Positions 7,172 to 16,619 of a DNA stretch of 64,000 nt are shown here, piece by piece. The translations under genes and the position numbers were made by a program. The stretch is from the NCBI RefSeq assembly GCF_013299165.1, contig NZ_JAAFKD010000012.1:1-64000 (forward strand), written 5' to 3'. The notes beneath the pieces are model-generated. The model did not search any database and was not told where the DNA came from. It was given only the letters and a program-made list of their open reading frames with translations. The number at the start of each line of letters is the position of its first letter. Positions within the stretch are counted from its first letter, which is position 1. This stretch comes from Microcoleus sp. bin38.metabat.b11b12b14.051 (GTDB lineage: Bacteria; Cyanobacteriota; Cyanobacteriia; Cyanobacteriales; Microcoleaceae).

Positions 7172-10100
7172 TCAACCCGCGGAGGCGGGTTTTGTTTGTA
7201 TAGGAGCGATTTCAATCGCCGTCTTATCTACACCACTCCCTAATGGATGCTGCTGCAAAACAGCTTGCAAATACTTGCCAGTATAAGACCTCGGATTTGC
7301 CGCCACCTCCTCCGGCGTTCCCGCCACAATAATTTCTCCTCCCTTATCTCCTCCTTCCGGGCCTAAATCGATCGCCCAATCGCAGCACCGAATCACATCC
7401 AAATTGTGTTCGATGACCAAAATTGAATTCCCCTTATCCACCAATCTTTGCAGCACATTTAACAAATGGTGAACGTCATAAAACGACAAGCCAGTCGTCG
7501 GTTCATCAATCAAATACAACGTCTTCCCAGTAGCGCGGCGCGACAGTTCAGTTGCCAACTTCACGCGCTGCGCTTCGCCCCCAGAAAGCGTCGGTGCGGG
7601 CTGTCCTAACTGAATGTAACCCAAGCCAACATCAAGCAAAGTTTGTAGTCTCATGGCCGCCCTGGGAATATTTTTAAACATCTCCAAAGCTTCCTCAACA
7701 GTCATGTTCAAAACATCAGAAATTGACTTGCCTTTATACTTCACTTGCAGCGTTTCCCTGTTGTACCGCGCGCCCTTACAAACTTCGCACTGCACGTAAA
7801 CATCCGGCAGAAAATTCATCGAAATTACGTTCACTCCTTGACCGCCGCAAGCTTCGCACCTTCCACCTTTCACGTTAAAAGAAAACTGTCCGGCTTTGTA
7901 ACCTCTTGTCTTCGCTTCAATGGTTTCGCAAAACAAATCTCGAATCACATCAAAGACTCCGGTGTAAGTAGCAGGATTGGAACGTGGAGTGCGGCCGATG
8001 GGAGATTGATCTATTACAATTACCTTATCAACTACATCCTCTAGAGAACGTTCGCCCTTGGTTTTTAGGGCGTCCATATCGGGCGGCAAAGGAACTTTTT
8101 TAGTCAGATAGTGTTGCAGTGACGGATACAACAATTCGTTGATTAAAGTTGATTTTCCTGAACCGGAAACGCCTGTCACGCAGACGAGTTTTCCCAGTGG
8201 AATTTCCACATCGACGTTTTTTAAGTTGTTGCGGGTCGCATTTTTGATCGAGAGAGCTTTACCGTTGCCTTTTCTTCTTTCATTGGGAGTTTCAATTACT
8301 CGTTTTCCTGACAGATAAGCACCAGTCAAAGATTCTTCGGCCGCCAGCAAGTTTTCTAAGCTTCCTTGCGAGATGATTTTGCCGCCGTGAACGCCTGCGC
8401 CGGGGCCGATATCGACAATGTGGTCGGCGGCACGCATAGTTTCTTCATCGTGTTCTACCACAATCAAAGTATTGCCTAAATCGCGCAACTTTGTTAGGGT
8501 TTGCAGCAACCTAAAGTTGTCTCTTTGGTGCAGTCCGATGCTGGGTTCGTCTAAAACGTAGAGGACGCCGGTCAAACCAGAACCGATTTGAGTGGCGAGG
8601 CGAATTCGCTGGGCTTCTCCGCCGGAAAGTGTCATTGCTGCACGGTCTAATGTCAGGTAATCTAACCCGACATCGAGCAAAAATTGCAGCCTTGCTTTGA
8701 TTTCTCTCAGAGCTAAATCGGATATTTGGAATTGCCGATCGCTCAATCCCAAATTATTGACTCGTTCGCGACAGTCGCGAATCGAAATTCCCGTTAAATC
8801 GACAATGCCATACTGTCCCAACCGTACCGACAGCGCCTCTGGCTTCAACCGCTTACCCTGACACACGTCGCAAGAGCGATCGACCCGATACTGTTCCAGT
8901 TTCTGTTTGATCAAATCAGACCCAGTATCGTCGTACTGGCGCTGCAACATGGAAATTACACCTTTAAAATCTCTCCTCAAATCGCTGGTGTTGCTGTCTC
9001 GTTTCTTGCTGTCTGCGGTTTGTTTTGACTCGTTACCATACAAAATCACCCGCTGGTGTTCGGGCCTCAAGCGGAACCAAGGAGTATCGATATCAAACCC
9101 GCAAGCATCAGCAACACTGCACAGCAAAGAGAGATAATAGGAGTTGTCTTTGTCTGACCAAGGGGCGATCGCACAATAAAGAGGCGCTTTCTCGTCGGGA
9201 ATCACCAACTCGGGCGCAAAAGTTCGCAAACTCCCCAAACCGTGGCAGTTTGGGCACGCGCCGTAGGGCGAATTAAACGAAAACAACCGGGGCGAAAGTT
9301 CTTCCATTACCGCGCCGTGTTCGGGACAAGCAAAGTTTTCCGAAAAGACGATCGGCCCATTTGCTGGTTCGGAATTTTCGTCAGCAGGTAACTCTTCGAC
9401 GATCGCAATTCCCTCAGAATGGCGCAAACAAGTCGAGAGAGAATCCACTAAACGTTCTTCTAAACCAGGTTTTTTAACTAACCTGTCAACAACTATCTCG
9501 ATGTTATGCGTATGATTTTTATCTAATTCGATATTTTCCGAAAGTTCTAAAATTTCTCCGTTAACTTTCACCCGAATAAATCCTTCGGAAGCTAAACTCG
9601 ACAGCAATTTGCGGTGAGTGCCTTTTTTTCCGCGTACCACAGGCGCTAGCAAGTGAAAGCGAGTACCGTCGGGAAGAGCCATGACTCGATCGCACATTTC
9701 ATCAATTGTCTGCGGCGCAATGCAGCGATCGCAAATCGGACAGTGCGGTTCGCCAGCTCTGCCGTAGAGTAATCTGAGATAATCGTAAATTTCTGTAACA
9801 GTGCCGACAGTCGATCGCGGGTTGTGAGAAGTTGACTTTTGGTCGATCGAAATAGCAGGGCTCAACCCCTCGATCGCATCCACATCCGGCTTGTCCAACT
9901 GTCCCAAAAACTGGCGGGCGTAGGCGCTGAGAGACTCCACGTAGCGGCGCTGTCCCTCGGCAAAAATTGTATCGAAAGCCAGGGAAGACTTACCGGAACC
10001 GGAAACGCCAGTAAACACGATCAGTCGATCGCGCGGCAATTCCAAATCGATATTCTTAAGGTTGTGCTGTCTCGCACCGCGAATCCGAATCGTATTTTGG

Positions 10101-10183
10101 CTGTTGGAGTTAGAAGTCGTCACATTATGCCCGTTGTGGGATGCACTTGGCTGACTTTTTGAGGTTTTGGCGCGTTGGGACAT
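7172..10183 (-). CDS. uvrA: Excinuclease ABC subunit A
   Basis: The protein has 1003 aa, slightly longer than E. coli UvrA (940) because of an N-terminal Ser/Asn-rich extension of about 30 aa and a C-terminal tail. The first ABC Walker A is [12 protein letters not shown] (about 59-70), with a zinc module CPICDRC and the insertion domain after it. The signature [12 protein letters not shown] and Walker [11 protein letters not shown] follow. The second Walker [11 protein letters not shown], the zinc finger CEACGGQGV...[10 protein letters not shown], the signature [12 protein letters not shown] and Walker [10 protein letters not shown] are also present. UvrA dimers find bulky DNA lesions and load UvrB in nucleotide excision repair. 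It is monocistronic. Confidence 0.98.
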   Translation of the reverse strand: MSQRAKTSKSQPSASHNGHNVTTSNSNSQNTIRIRGARQHNLKNIDLELPRDRLIVFTGVSGSGKSSLAFDTIFAEGQRRYVESLSAYARQFLGQLDKPDVDAIEGLSPAISIDQKSTSHNPRSTVGTVTEIYDYLRLLYGRAGEPHCPICDRCIAPQTIDEMCDRVMALPDGTRFHLLAPVVRGKKGTHRKLLSSLASEGFIRVKVNGEILELSENIELDKNHTHNIEIVVDRLVKKPGLEERLVDSLSTCLRHSEGIAIVEELPADENSEPANGPIVFSENFACPEHGAVMEELSPRLFSFNSPYGACPNCHGLGSLRTFAPELVIPDEKAPLYCAIAPWSDKDNSYYLSLLCSVADACGFDIDTPWFRLRPEHQRVILYGNESKQTADSKKRDSNTSDLRRDFKGVISMLQRQYDDTGSDLIKQKLEQYRVDRSCDVCQGKRLKPEALSVRLGQYGIVDLTGISIRDCRERVNNLGLSDRQFQISDLALREIKARLQFLLDVGLDYLTLDRAAMTLSGGEAQRIRLATQIGSGLTGVLYVLDEPSIGLHQRDNFRLLQTLTKLRDLGNTLIVVEHDEETMRAADHIVDIGPGAGVHGGKIISQGSLENLLAAEESLTGAYLSGKRVIETPNERRKGNGKALSIKNATRNNLKNVDVEIPLGKLVCVTGVSGSGKSTLINELLYPSLQHYLTKKVPLPPDMDALKTKGERSLEDVVDKVIVIDQSPIGRTPRSNPATYTGVFDVIRDLFCETIEAKTRGYKAGQFSFNVKGGRCEACGGQGVNVISMNFLPDVYVQCEVCKGARYNRETLQVKYKGKSISDVLNMTVEEALEMFKNIPRAAMRLQTLLDVGLGYIQLGQPAPTLSGGEAQRVKLATELSRRATGKTLYLIDEPTTGLSFYDVHHLLNVLQRLVDKGNSILVIEHNLDVIRCCDWAIDLGPEGGDKGGEIIVAGTPEEVAANPRSYTGKYLQAVLQQHPLGSGVDKTAIEIAPIQTKPASAG

Positions 10184-10270
10184 GAGAGTAGTGCAAAACA
10201 GTGCTTAACCATCTTAGCGCTGCCTTTGGAATAGCTGGCATCCAAACTCAAGAATATCAAAGAATCTTAA

Positions 10271-10306
10271 ACAGTTGACAGTTGACAGTTGACAGTTGAC
10301 AGTTGA
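10271..10306. repeat. Heptamer tandem repeat (CAGTTGA)
   Basis: About five copies of the 7-mer CAGTTGA lie between uvrA and the aspartic protease gene, as part of the STRR-type repeats. Confidence 0.85.
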
Positions 10307-10382
10307 GGGTTCAGTTTTAATGCCCGCTGCTGTTTGCACAGTAGATTGCATAATGTTTACTTCTCCTCAATTAAGATTAACC

Positions 10383-10826
10383 TTAAAGAATTGTCAAATA
10401 TGTTTCCGTCGGCCCGTCGGGCAAAACCTTCAAACTTTGATGCTTCAAATCCACTTCAATTCCCAGCGCTTCCATTGGAATTACACCTAACAGTGGAGTT
10501 TTCCCCTCTGGTAATTCTAAACACTCAAAAGTGCCTTCGCGCCCGCACAGAGAAATTTTAGCATCTTGAAAAATCCTCGCCTCGCTAATGCCAGTTGCAG
10601 TTTCAACAACCACTTGCTTAAGAATTTTCAAACCCAGTCTCGCAATGACATCTTTCGGCAAACACAAAGTTGTCGCGCCCGTATCCACCAAAACATTTTC
10701 TAGAGTAACATACCTGATTTGCTCTACTGGAATCATGCCTCGTTCGGCATCAGCCTGATCTATCAGATTTTGAATCGCTAGCGTTGTTATAACTTTTCCT
10801 ATGAGGTTTTTAGTAGTTGATTGCAT
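10383..10826 (-). CDS. Retropepsin-like aspartic protease domain protein
   Basis: The protein has 147 aa from the ATG at 10826 (MQSTTKNLIG); the longer frame upstream lacks support. The active-site motif LVDTGATTLCLP (about 47-58) matches the DTGA triad of retroviral-type aspartic proteases, and LLGVIPMEALGIEVD resembles the second conserved ILG segment. Such single-domain proteins act as homodimers in the cytoplasm. It is a common cyanobacterial gene family with unknown substrates. Confidence 0.82.
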   Translation of the reverse strand: MQSTTKNLIGKVITTLAIQNLIDQADAERGMIPVEQIRYVTLENVLVDTGATTLCLPKDVIARLGLKILKQVVVETATGISEARIFQDAKISLCGREGTFECLELPEGKTPLLGVIPMEALGIEVDLKHQSLKVLPDGPTETYLTIL

Positions 10827-10892
10827 AATTTTTGTCCGAAAAATTGCCACCTTGATTTTAGCACATACTTCTTGATTTGAAGTTAATCTCAA

Positions 10893-11270
10893 ATAGAATG
10901 GAAAATTGCTGTTTTACAAAAGTGTTTTTTGGATTGCGATCGTCTCACTCAGTCAACCAATTTTAGATTTTAGATTTTAGATTTTAGATTGACCCCACGG
11001 ATAAATGCGGGGGCTTGAGGATTTTAGATTTTAGATTTTGGATTGATTCCACGGATAAATGCGGGGGCTTGTACCACCTTTGAAATTCTTGGTCAAGCAT
11101 ATATTTTAATACGATTTATATCGGATAATACGGCAGTTTAAACCGCCCGTTCTGGCTTCCCAATTATTACAATTTATGGCAAAATCCTAGGTCTCAGCAA
11201 TCAAATCGTAGACAAAGTGCATTTCTCAAGTAAAATCGAGCATAATCCTTATGATTTGAGGCATCGTCTC
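10893..11270. repeat. Repeat-rich gene-free stretch (TTTTAGA heptamers, duplicated segment)
   Basis: TTTTAGA heptamers run at 10961-10990 and again at 11021-11040. Each run is followed by GATTgaccCCACGGATAAAT-like sequence with GCGGGGGCTTG, so a block of roughly 57 bp is present twice (10971-11018 and 11031-11071). The promoter of the SWIM gene must lie in the last 200 bp; nothing else is recognised. Confidence 0.7.
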
Positions 11271-13052
11271 ATGCCCATTCCCAAACTCAGCGAAACGATC
11301 ATCAAGAATAACAGTTCTGAGCGATCGCTCAACCGAGCCGAAGATTACTATCTCGGTGGCAATGTTACTAACGCCGTCCTCCGTGGCAATATGGTGCAAG
11401 CAACAGTATACGGTTCTCAATCTCAAGCCTACAGTGTTAGCCTGCCCTTTACTCATGCCGGATTAACATCTGGAGTATTCTGCACTTGTCCTTACGATAG
11501 CGATGGATGGTGCAAACATATTATCGCTACGCTGTTTTTGTGTCTGCGAGAACCAGAAAAAATTGAACAGGGCGAGAGGCTGGAAGACTTGCTTTCTAGC
11601 CTCAACGACGCCCAAATCTATGAGTTAGTAGAGCATTTAGTGGACAACGAACCGTTGCTCATAAATGCGATCGCACAATACGTTAACTCAAACGCTATCT
11701 CTGCGCCGACGAACCAACCGACTAAAATACCGCGCCGCAGTGCGATCGATCCTGCTCTCTTTCGGCGACAAGTACGAGAAATTTTCCGAAAGGCTGAGGA
11801 TTATTGCGAGTATGAATATGACTATGATGAAGAAGACCTGATTACAGAAGAAATTTTAGAGCTGATTGATCAAGCCCAGGAATTTAGCAAACACGGAGAT
11901 GGTAAAAATGCTTTAGTAATTTTAGAAGCAATTACGTCTGGTTGCGTTGATGATTGGCATGACGTAGAAGAATATGGTTTTGAAAGTTCTCAAATAACTA
12001 ATGCTTTAGATGAAGCTTGGACAGAAGCCATTTTGACTGCTGAGCTAACTGCTGAAGAAGAAATAGATTTCCAGGTGATGTTAGAAGGTTGGAACGATGA
12101 ATGGGATTGTGATTTTAGCATGAGCTTGGAAGCTTTACGCCAAGGTTGGGACTATCCGCCACTCCAGCAGATACTGGAAGGAAACATTAATGGGGAAGGG
12201 ATTTGGGATGTTGACGCACCAGATTATGCTCATGACTTAACCTTGATTCGATTGCAAATTTTCGATCGCCAAAATCGCGACGCAGAATACTTATACCTAG
12301 CCCAAGCAGAAGGCTGTACTCAGCAATATCTGACCATGTTAGCTCGTTTGGACAGAATAGAAGAAGCTGTGGAAGCTGCTACAACTGAGATGACATCCTC
12401 GGGAGAAGCTTTTGCTCTCGTTCAAATTTTAGAACAAGACGGATACTCAAAAGAAGCTCTCATAATTTGTCAACTTGGCTTAGATTTGCCTGGTAATGAC
12501 AATTACAAACTCGCAGTCTCTATGAATGACTTGGCTGTTGAATTGGGAGAAAATGAAATTGCTTTAAAGGCGAAAATCAGGATTTTTGAAATAGAACCTT
12601 CCCTGAAAGATTATCTGTTAATACAGAAGTTGTCAGGAGAGCGTTGGTCAACCTTGAAAGCAGATTTCCTGGCAGACTTCAAAACTAATAAAAATTACGG
12701 TGATACTGAAGCGCAGGTTGATATTTGGCTGCACGAGGGACTGATTGAAGATGCGATCGGCCTGGTTGACACATCCTACGGCTCAAAAGTGGTTCACCAA
12801 GTCATGGAGGCCGCAATCTTCCATAACCCCGATTGGGTAATCGCCAATGCTTGTCGGCGTGCAGAATCGATTGTAGATCAAATGAAATCAGCCCAGTACG
12901 ACATTGCAATTGAGTGGTTGGAAAAAGCCTACACTGCGTATTTGAAAAATGGGCGCAATGCAGAGTGGTCTGCCTATCGTGCTGAACTTATGGAAGTACA
13001 CGGTCGGAAGCGGAAATTCATCGGGCTGCTCAAAAGTGCAGGTTTAAGTTGA
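11271..13052 (+). CDS. SWIM zinc-finger protein
   Basis: The protein has 593 aa from the ATG at 11271 (MPIPKLSETII); a GTG 54 bp upstream extends the frame with poor start context. The SWIM motif CTCPYDSDGWCKH (CxC...CxH) lies at about residues 75-90. The remaining roughly 480 aa are helical, acidic and repeat-like, with TPR-like pairs (for example EEAVEAATTEM, KEALIICQLGLDLPG). SWIM domains bind DNA or protein; bacterial members often associate with SNF2 helicases, but none is adjacent here. The final 29 codons recur at 13371-13460 downstream. Confidence 0.85.
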   Translation: MPIPKLSETIIKNNSSERSLNRAEDYYLGGNVTNAVLRGNMVQATVYGSQSQAYSVSLPFTHAGLTSGVFCTCPYDSDGWCKHIIATLFLCLREPEKIEQGERLEDLLSSLNDAQIYELVEHLVDNEPLLINAIAQYVNSNAISAPTNQPTKIPRRSAIDPALFRRQVREIFRKAEDYCEYEYDYDEEDLITEEILELIDQAQEFSKHGDGKNALVILEAITSGCVDDWHDVEEYGFESSQITNALDEAWTEAILTAELTAEEEIDFQVMLEGWNDEWDCDFSMSLEALRQGWDYPPLQQILEGNINGEGIWDVDAPDYAHDLTLIRLQIFDRQNRDAEYLYLAQAEGCTQQYLTMLARLDRIEEAVEAATTEMTSSGEAFALVQILEQDGYSKEALIICQLGLDLPGNDNYKLAVSMNDLAVELGENEIALKAKIRIFEIEPSLKDYLLIQKLSGERWSTLKADFLADFKTNKNYGDTEAQVDIWLHEGLIEDAIGLVDTSYGSKVVHQVMEAAIFHNPDWVIANACRRAESIVDQMKSAQYDIAIEWLEKAYTAYLKNGRNAEWSAYRAELMEVHGRKRKFIGLLKSAGLS

Positions 13053-13546
13053 GTCTTAATTTTACCCTAAACTGGAACCAGTGAAAACGACAAAATAAAA
13101 AGTCGTAGGGTGCGTCGCCATCGACAATCCTTGCATAAAGAGCGACAATCTGACAGCGACGCACCTGACACGATTCCATACGGTTCAGTTAACGGTTGTC
13201 CGAAGAGAGCAACGAAGCAATCTCCGTATCTCTTTTTCATAGGTTTTCCCTGTTGGAATCTCTTATCCCAAGCGTATTGACACGATTCCCATGTGTTAGG
13301 TGCGTCGCCCTGAGATAGTCGATTAAATTTTGAGATTAAAGAATAGCGACGCACCCTACGATTACTATAACTGAACTTATGGAAGTACACGGTCGGAAGC
13401 GGAAATTCATCGGGCTGCTCAAAAGTTCAGGTTTAAGTTGAGCCTTAAGTTTACCATAAATTTTTGGCAAAAGTTGCAGACTATTTTGAAACAGTCTGCG
13501 TTTATCTGTGTTTATCTGCCTCACATCTGCGGTTGACATATCAATA
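13053..13546. repeat. Two stem-loop repeats and a duplicated gene end
   Basis: 13104-13157 and 13295-13362 are stem-loop repeats of the GTAGGGTGCGTCGCC family. 13371-13460 is a roughly 90-bp near-identical copy of 12982-13070, the last 24 codons, stop and trailer of the SWIM gene. At 13497-13521 is a CTGCGTTTATCTGTGTTTAT repeat also seen at 23167 and 35480. No gene is supported here. Confidence 0.85.
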
Positions 13547-15349
13547 TTATTTTACCACAGCACTCGGTGCAACCATATTCCAATTTACCCGAGAAGCACC
13601 GTACAAAATAAAATTATTCAAAAGTCCGTAAGCATCCCCGCAATTGTAACCTTTAGCATTAACACACTTCTTATCCGCCCTCTGATTCACCGCCACAAAA
13701 ATATCAACTCCATCCGGCAATATGCCCGCATACATTTGCAGATTAGCAAAATCATCAAGGATGCGACCTTTATCATCCACAGGCGGCAATTTCCACTCTT
13801 TCGGATTACTATTTCCTCCTAATTGAATTGCCCAAGCCTCAGTACCATCAAGCGCTCCGTTATGAGCAGTATATCGATTCCAAACATTATTGCGCTTTTC
13901 CCCGATGCGCGGATTATTCTCATAACCACCCACCCAATATTCTGACATAAATTTGAGAAAAACTCCAGCTTCCGCAGCCAGCGAACCAGTGCCGGGACTC
14001 AAATCTGTGCTTCTGCGGGCAAAAGGAACTTGGCTTAAATTCCAAGACCAGTTTATCGTCCCCGGCTGCGGATTTATCCATCTCGAAAAGTCGCAAAAGC
14101 TGCCATTCAAAATGCAATGCGGTCGCTTCAAATCCCATCCCTTACCATAGTAATTTTGCCCGTTCCAGTGGCGTTTTTCTGGCTCGCGGTCGCCAAAATC
14201 TTCTACTCCTTGGCTCATAAAAATTCCCTTGGTAGCCGTTGTAGGAATTCCCAACTCTGTTTTGAAGAACACTTCCAAAGCAGAGCCTTGATGAGTTTCT
14301 AGTTTACCCGTTTTAGCAGCATATCTGCCGGAAGCTACAACCTGCTGCAATATAATTGTAGGAAATGCCGGACTGGTATTAGAATAATGATATTGACCGA
14401 GAGGATACTGAAGGCAGCGCCCAGCCAAAACTATCAGAGTTTCTTCTAAAGAAGCACTAGGCAAAAAATAGCCTGCGTTAGCAGAGATGCCGAGTTGATT
14501 TTTAGCGGAACTGACAGATTTGTTGCCCCATTCATTGACAAGTATCTGCTCTTGTGATTTAAAGTCGGCTGGGGTTTTAAGATTTCGGAGGACTGGCAAA
14601 TTTGCGGTGATATCTTCGCCGTATCTGGGCGCGCTCCGCTGAAGTCCCGATCGATGCGATAGCAGGTGTCCGAGGGTGACGTTTTGCCACTGTTTGTCTG
14701 CAAACCCCGAGTTAAGATTGCCACAATTAGTGTCTTTAATTGCCACGGAAAATTTTACTTTTCCCGAAAATAAGGCGTGCAATTTTTCAGGGATAATTGC
14801 TACTGGATATTGCTTGTTCAAACCGGGAATTAGCGGCGGATAATGCTGCGGATCGAACAATTTCATTCCTTCGATTTGCTCGTCAGTCAGGTCTAAGCCT
14901 GCCCGATCGCGCGCCGTCTGTTTTAGCGCCCAGCGCACCATCGCAAAGGTAACAGGCTTGCTGATACTGCCCATCCGCATGGGGGTATCTGCGGGTACGA
15001 TCGCACTCAGAGGACTCTGCATATCGTCGCCGCAAGCCGGATTTGAGTTATTTGTCGATCGGCCTTTCATCCGCCCCAAACCCCAAACACCCACCGGCTT
15101 ACCTTTGACAGAAACACCGAGGACAGCCGCACCGACGCAGCGGTAGCGCATAAATTCAGTTAGGGATTGCAAAATCGGCTGAAGTTGCGCGTCACCGCTA
15201 CCGCTAACGGGGATGGTTTCTTCCGCTAAAGCTATGTTGTTGTTGGACTCGGAAACCTTTCCCAAACTTCCTAAGAGGCTAGCTGCAATTAAGGTCACAG
15301 TTGTGCAGAAAAGTCTGTTGATTTTTGGTCGATAGCCCGCAATCTTCAT
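13547..15349 (-). CDS. Exported serine hydrolase, class C beta-lactamase/penicillin-binding fold
   Basis: The protein has 600 aa. The N-terminal signal peptide is RLFCTTVTLIAASLLGSLG (about 12-30) with a likely cleavage near ALAEE. The nucleophile motif is S128-I-S-K131, the YxN motif Y322-S-N324, and HNG in YTAHNGALDG takes the place of the KTG box. A long insertion (about 190-300) and cysteines in pairs suggest an extracytoplasmic fold with disulphides. Members are esterases, D-aminopeptidases or peptidoglycan-acting enzymes; the substrate cannot be read from sequence. It is 70 bp downstream of the RTX gene on the same strand and may be co-transcribed. Confidence 0.85.
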   Translation of the reverse strand: MKIAGYRPKINRLFCTTVTLIAASLLGSLGKVSESNNNIALAEETIPVSGSGDAQLQPILQSLTEFMRYRCVGAAVLGVSVKGKPVGVWGLGRMKGRSTNNSNPACGDDMQSPLSAIVPADTPMRMGSISKPVTFAMVRWALKQTARDRAGLDLTDEQIEGMKLFDPQHYPPLIPGLNKQYPVAIIPEKLHALFSGKVKFSVAIKDTNCGNLNSGFADKQWQNVTLGHLLSHRSGLQRSAPRYGEDITANLPVLRNLKTPADFKSQEQILVNEWGNKSVSSAKNQLGISANAGYFLPSASLEETLIVLAGRCLQYPLGQYHYSNTSPAFPTIILQQVVASGRYAAKTGKLETHQGSALEVFFKTELGIPTTATKGIFMSQGVEDFGDREPEKRHWNGQNYYGKGWDLKRPHCILNGSFCDFSRWINPQPGTINWSWNLSQVPFARRSTDLSPGTGSLAAEAGVFLKFMSEYWVGGYENNPRIGEKRNNVWNRYTAHNGALDGTEAWAIQLGGNSNPKEWKLPPVDDKGRILDDFANLQMYAGILPDGVDIFVAVNQRADKKCVNAKGYNCGDAYGLLNNFILYGASRVNWNMVAPSAVVK

Positions 15350-15419
15350 GATAGAAAACTCCTGTTTTAAAATATAGGACGGAACTCATTTATCCGCCCT
15401 TTCGTCGCAAAAATTAAGA

Positions 15420-16154
15420 CTATTGAGGGATGGGAGGCGCGGACAAAAATACTTGATTATGGTTAACATTAGCTAAGTTTTTGTCGCGCACAACCCCAAT
15501 CAAATTGTCCTTGTAGAAGATACCAGTATCTTGAACATTGTTGCCGTTCCAATCGCCAGCCTTGAGAGAATAGCCGTCTGCTAAATTACCTTTAATCTGG
15601 ATTTTGTCTTCAGCTAAACTAAAATCGGTAATCGTAGCATAGCCAGTGCCGAGATAGTAAACATTATCAACATTGCCGAGTACAAATGTGTCCGCACCCG
15701 CGCCACCGGCGAGAGAATCGGATTCACTACCGCCGCCGATACCGTTACCAGCACCCGAAAAATTAGCACCGTCAAGATAATCGTTACCATCCCCGCCAAT
15801 CAGATAATCTTTGCCGCTTCCTCCGAATAGATAATCGTTGTGAAGGCCGCCAGACAGTGTATCTGCACCGCCTCCTCCATACAGGAAATCCTCGCCAGCT
15901 TCGCCGTATAATTTATCATTACCCGCGCCGCCATCTAGGTTATCGCTGCCGAAGCCACCGTAGAGGATGTCATCTCCGCCGCGACCTGACAAGATATCAT
16001 CGCCTTTATAGCCGTAGATTGTATCATTTGAAATCTGAATTTGACCTTGACCGTTGATTGTAAAATCATCTCCAACTAAGGATTTGTGGAGTTTTCCGTC
16101 GCCGTTGACAGTGTTGTTGTCGTTGAAGTCAGTGCCTTTGATAACTGATGACAT
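15420..16154 (-). CDS. RTX calcium-binding (hemolysin-type repeat) protein
   Basis: The protein has 244 aa and no N-terminal signal peptide. Nonapeptide GGxGxDxLx repeats (such as GGRGGDDILYGG, GGAGNDKLYG, GGDGNDYLDG) occupy about residues 50-150. They are followed by a C-terminal module (ADTFVLGN...ITDFSLAEDKIQIKG) typical of RTX proteins exported by type I secretion. Calcium binding folds the repeats outside the cell. It may be structural or S-layer-like; no catalytic domain is visible. It precedes the serine hydrolase gene. Confidence 0.92.
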   Translation of the reverse strand: MSSVIKGTDFNDNNTVNGDGKLHKSLVGDDFTINGQGQIQISNDTIYGYKGDDILSGRGGDDILYGGFGSDNLDGGAGNDKLYGEAGEDFLYGGGGADTLSGGLHNDYLFGGSGKDYLIGGDGNDYLDGANFSGAGNGIGGGSESDSLAGGAGADTFVLGNVDNVYYLGTGYATITDFSLAEDKIQIKGNLADGYSLKAGDWNGNNVQDTGIFYKDNLIGVVRDKNLANVNHNQVFLSAPPIPQ

Positions 16155-16360
16155 TTTTGTTGATCCTTGTAGTTTTCCAATTAGTGCAAGGGTGAGAAAG
16201 ACTCAACTAACTTGCTTGATGTATTTAGTTTCTCCTCTGAGCAAGCAACCGACAATGGGAATAAAATCCGGTGTTTAAATCAACAGTAAAATGACCCGCA
16301 GCAGTGATTTATAGTAAAAACTCAGGTGAAATCAGTTAAAATAGGGAAAAGTCAGGGTAA

Positions 16361-16402
16361 ACAGTTGACAGTTAACAGTTGACAGTTGACAGTTAACAGT
16401 TG
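16361..16402. repeat. Heptamer tandem repeat (CAGTTGA/CAGTTAA)
   Basis: About six 7-mers with G/A variation. The flanking stretch 16155-16619 (465 bp) has no gene; it carries the divergent promoters of the RTX and HTH-ATPase genes. Confidence 0.8.
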
Positions 16403-16591
16403 ATAGTGCGAGATATTAAGCTCGCGCACCTTTTCATTTGACAGTTAAGGGCGAGGCTTTTATTTTTAATACGAGGATTTCAACCATCGCCATAAAACAA
16501 CCCGCGCGATCGGGGGCGGGGGTAATAACTCTTAATATTTAGTAACTTTCCCGTGCAGGAACAAAAGCTATCTTGTCCAAGTCTGCATATT

Positions 16592-16605
16592 TACGTATAT
16601 ACGTA
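16592..16605. promoter_or_regulatory. Perfect 14-bp palindrome before HTH-ATPase
   Basis: TACGTATATACGTA lies 15 bp upstream of the ATG at 16620, where there is no clear Shine-Dalgarno sequence. Its position suits an operator, perhaps for the HTH-bearing product itself (inference). Confidence 0.4.
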
Positions 16606-16619
16606 CTTTCTGCAATCTA

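Noticed and set aside
11217-11270. GTG start for the SWIM protein
   Set aside because: The extra 18 codons have no family-like sequence and the ATG at 11271 begins a more typical N-terminus.
13067-13390. 107-codon minus-strand frame in the SWIM-duplication region
   Set aside because: It spans stem-loop repeats and a duplicated gene end; no protein motif.
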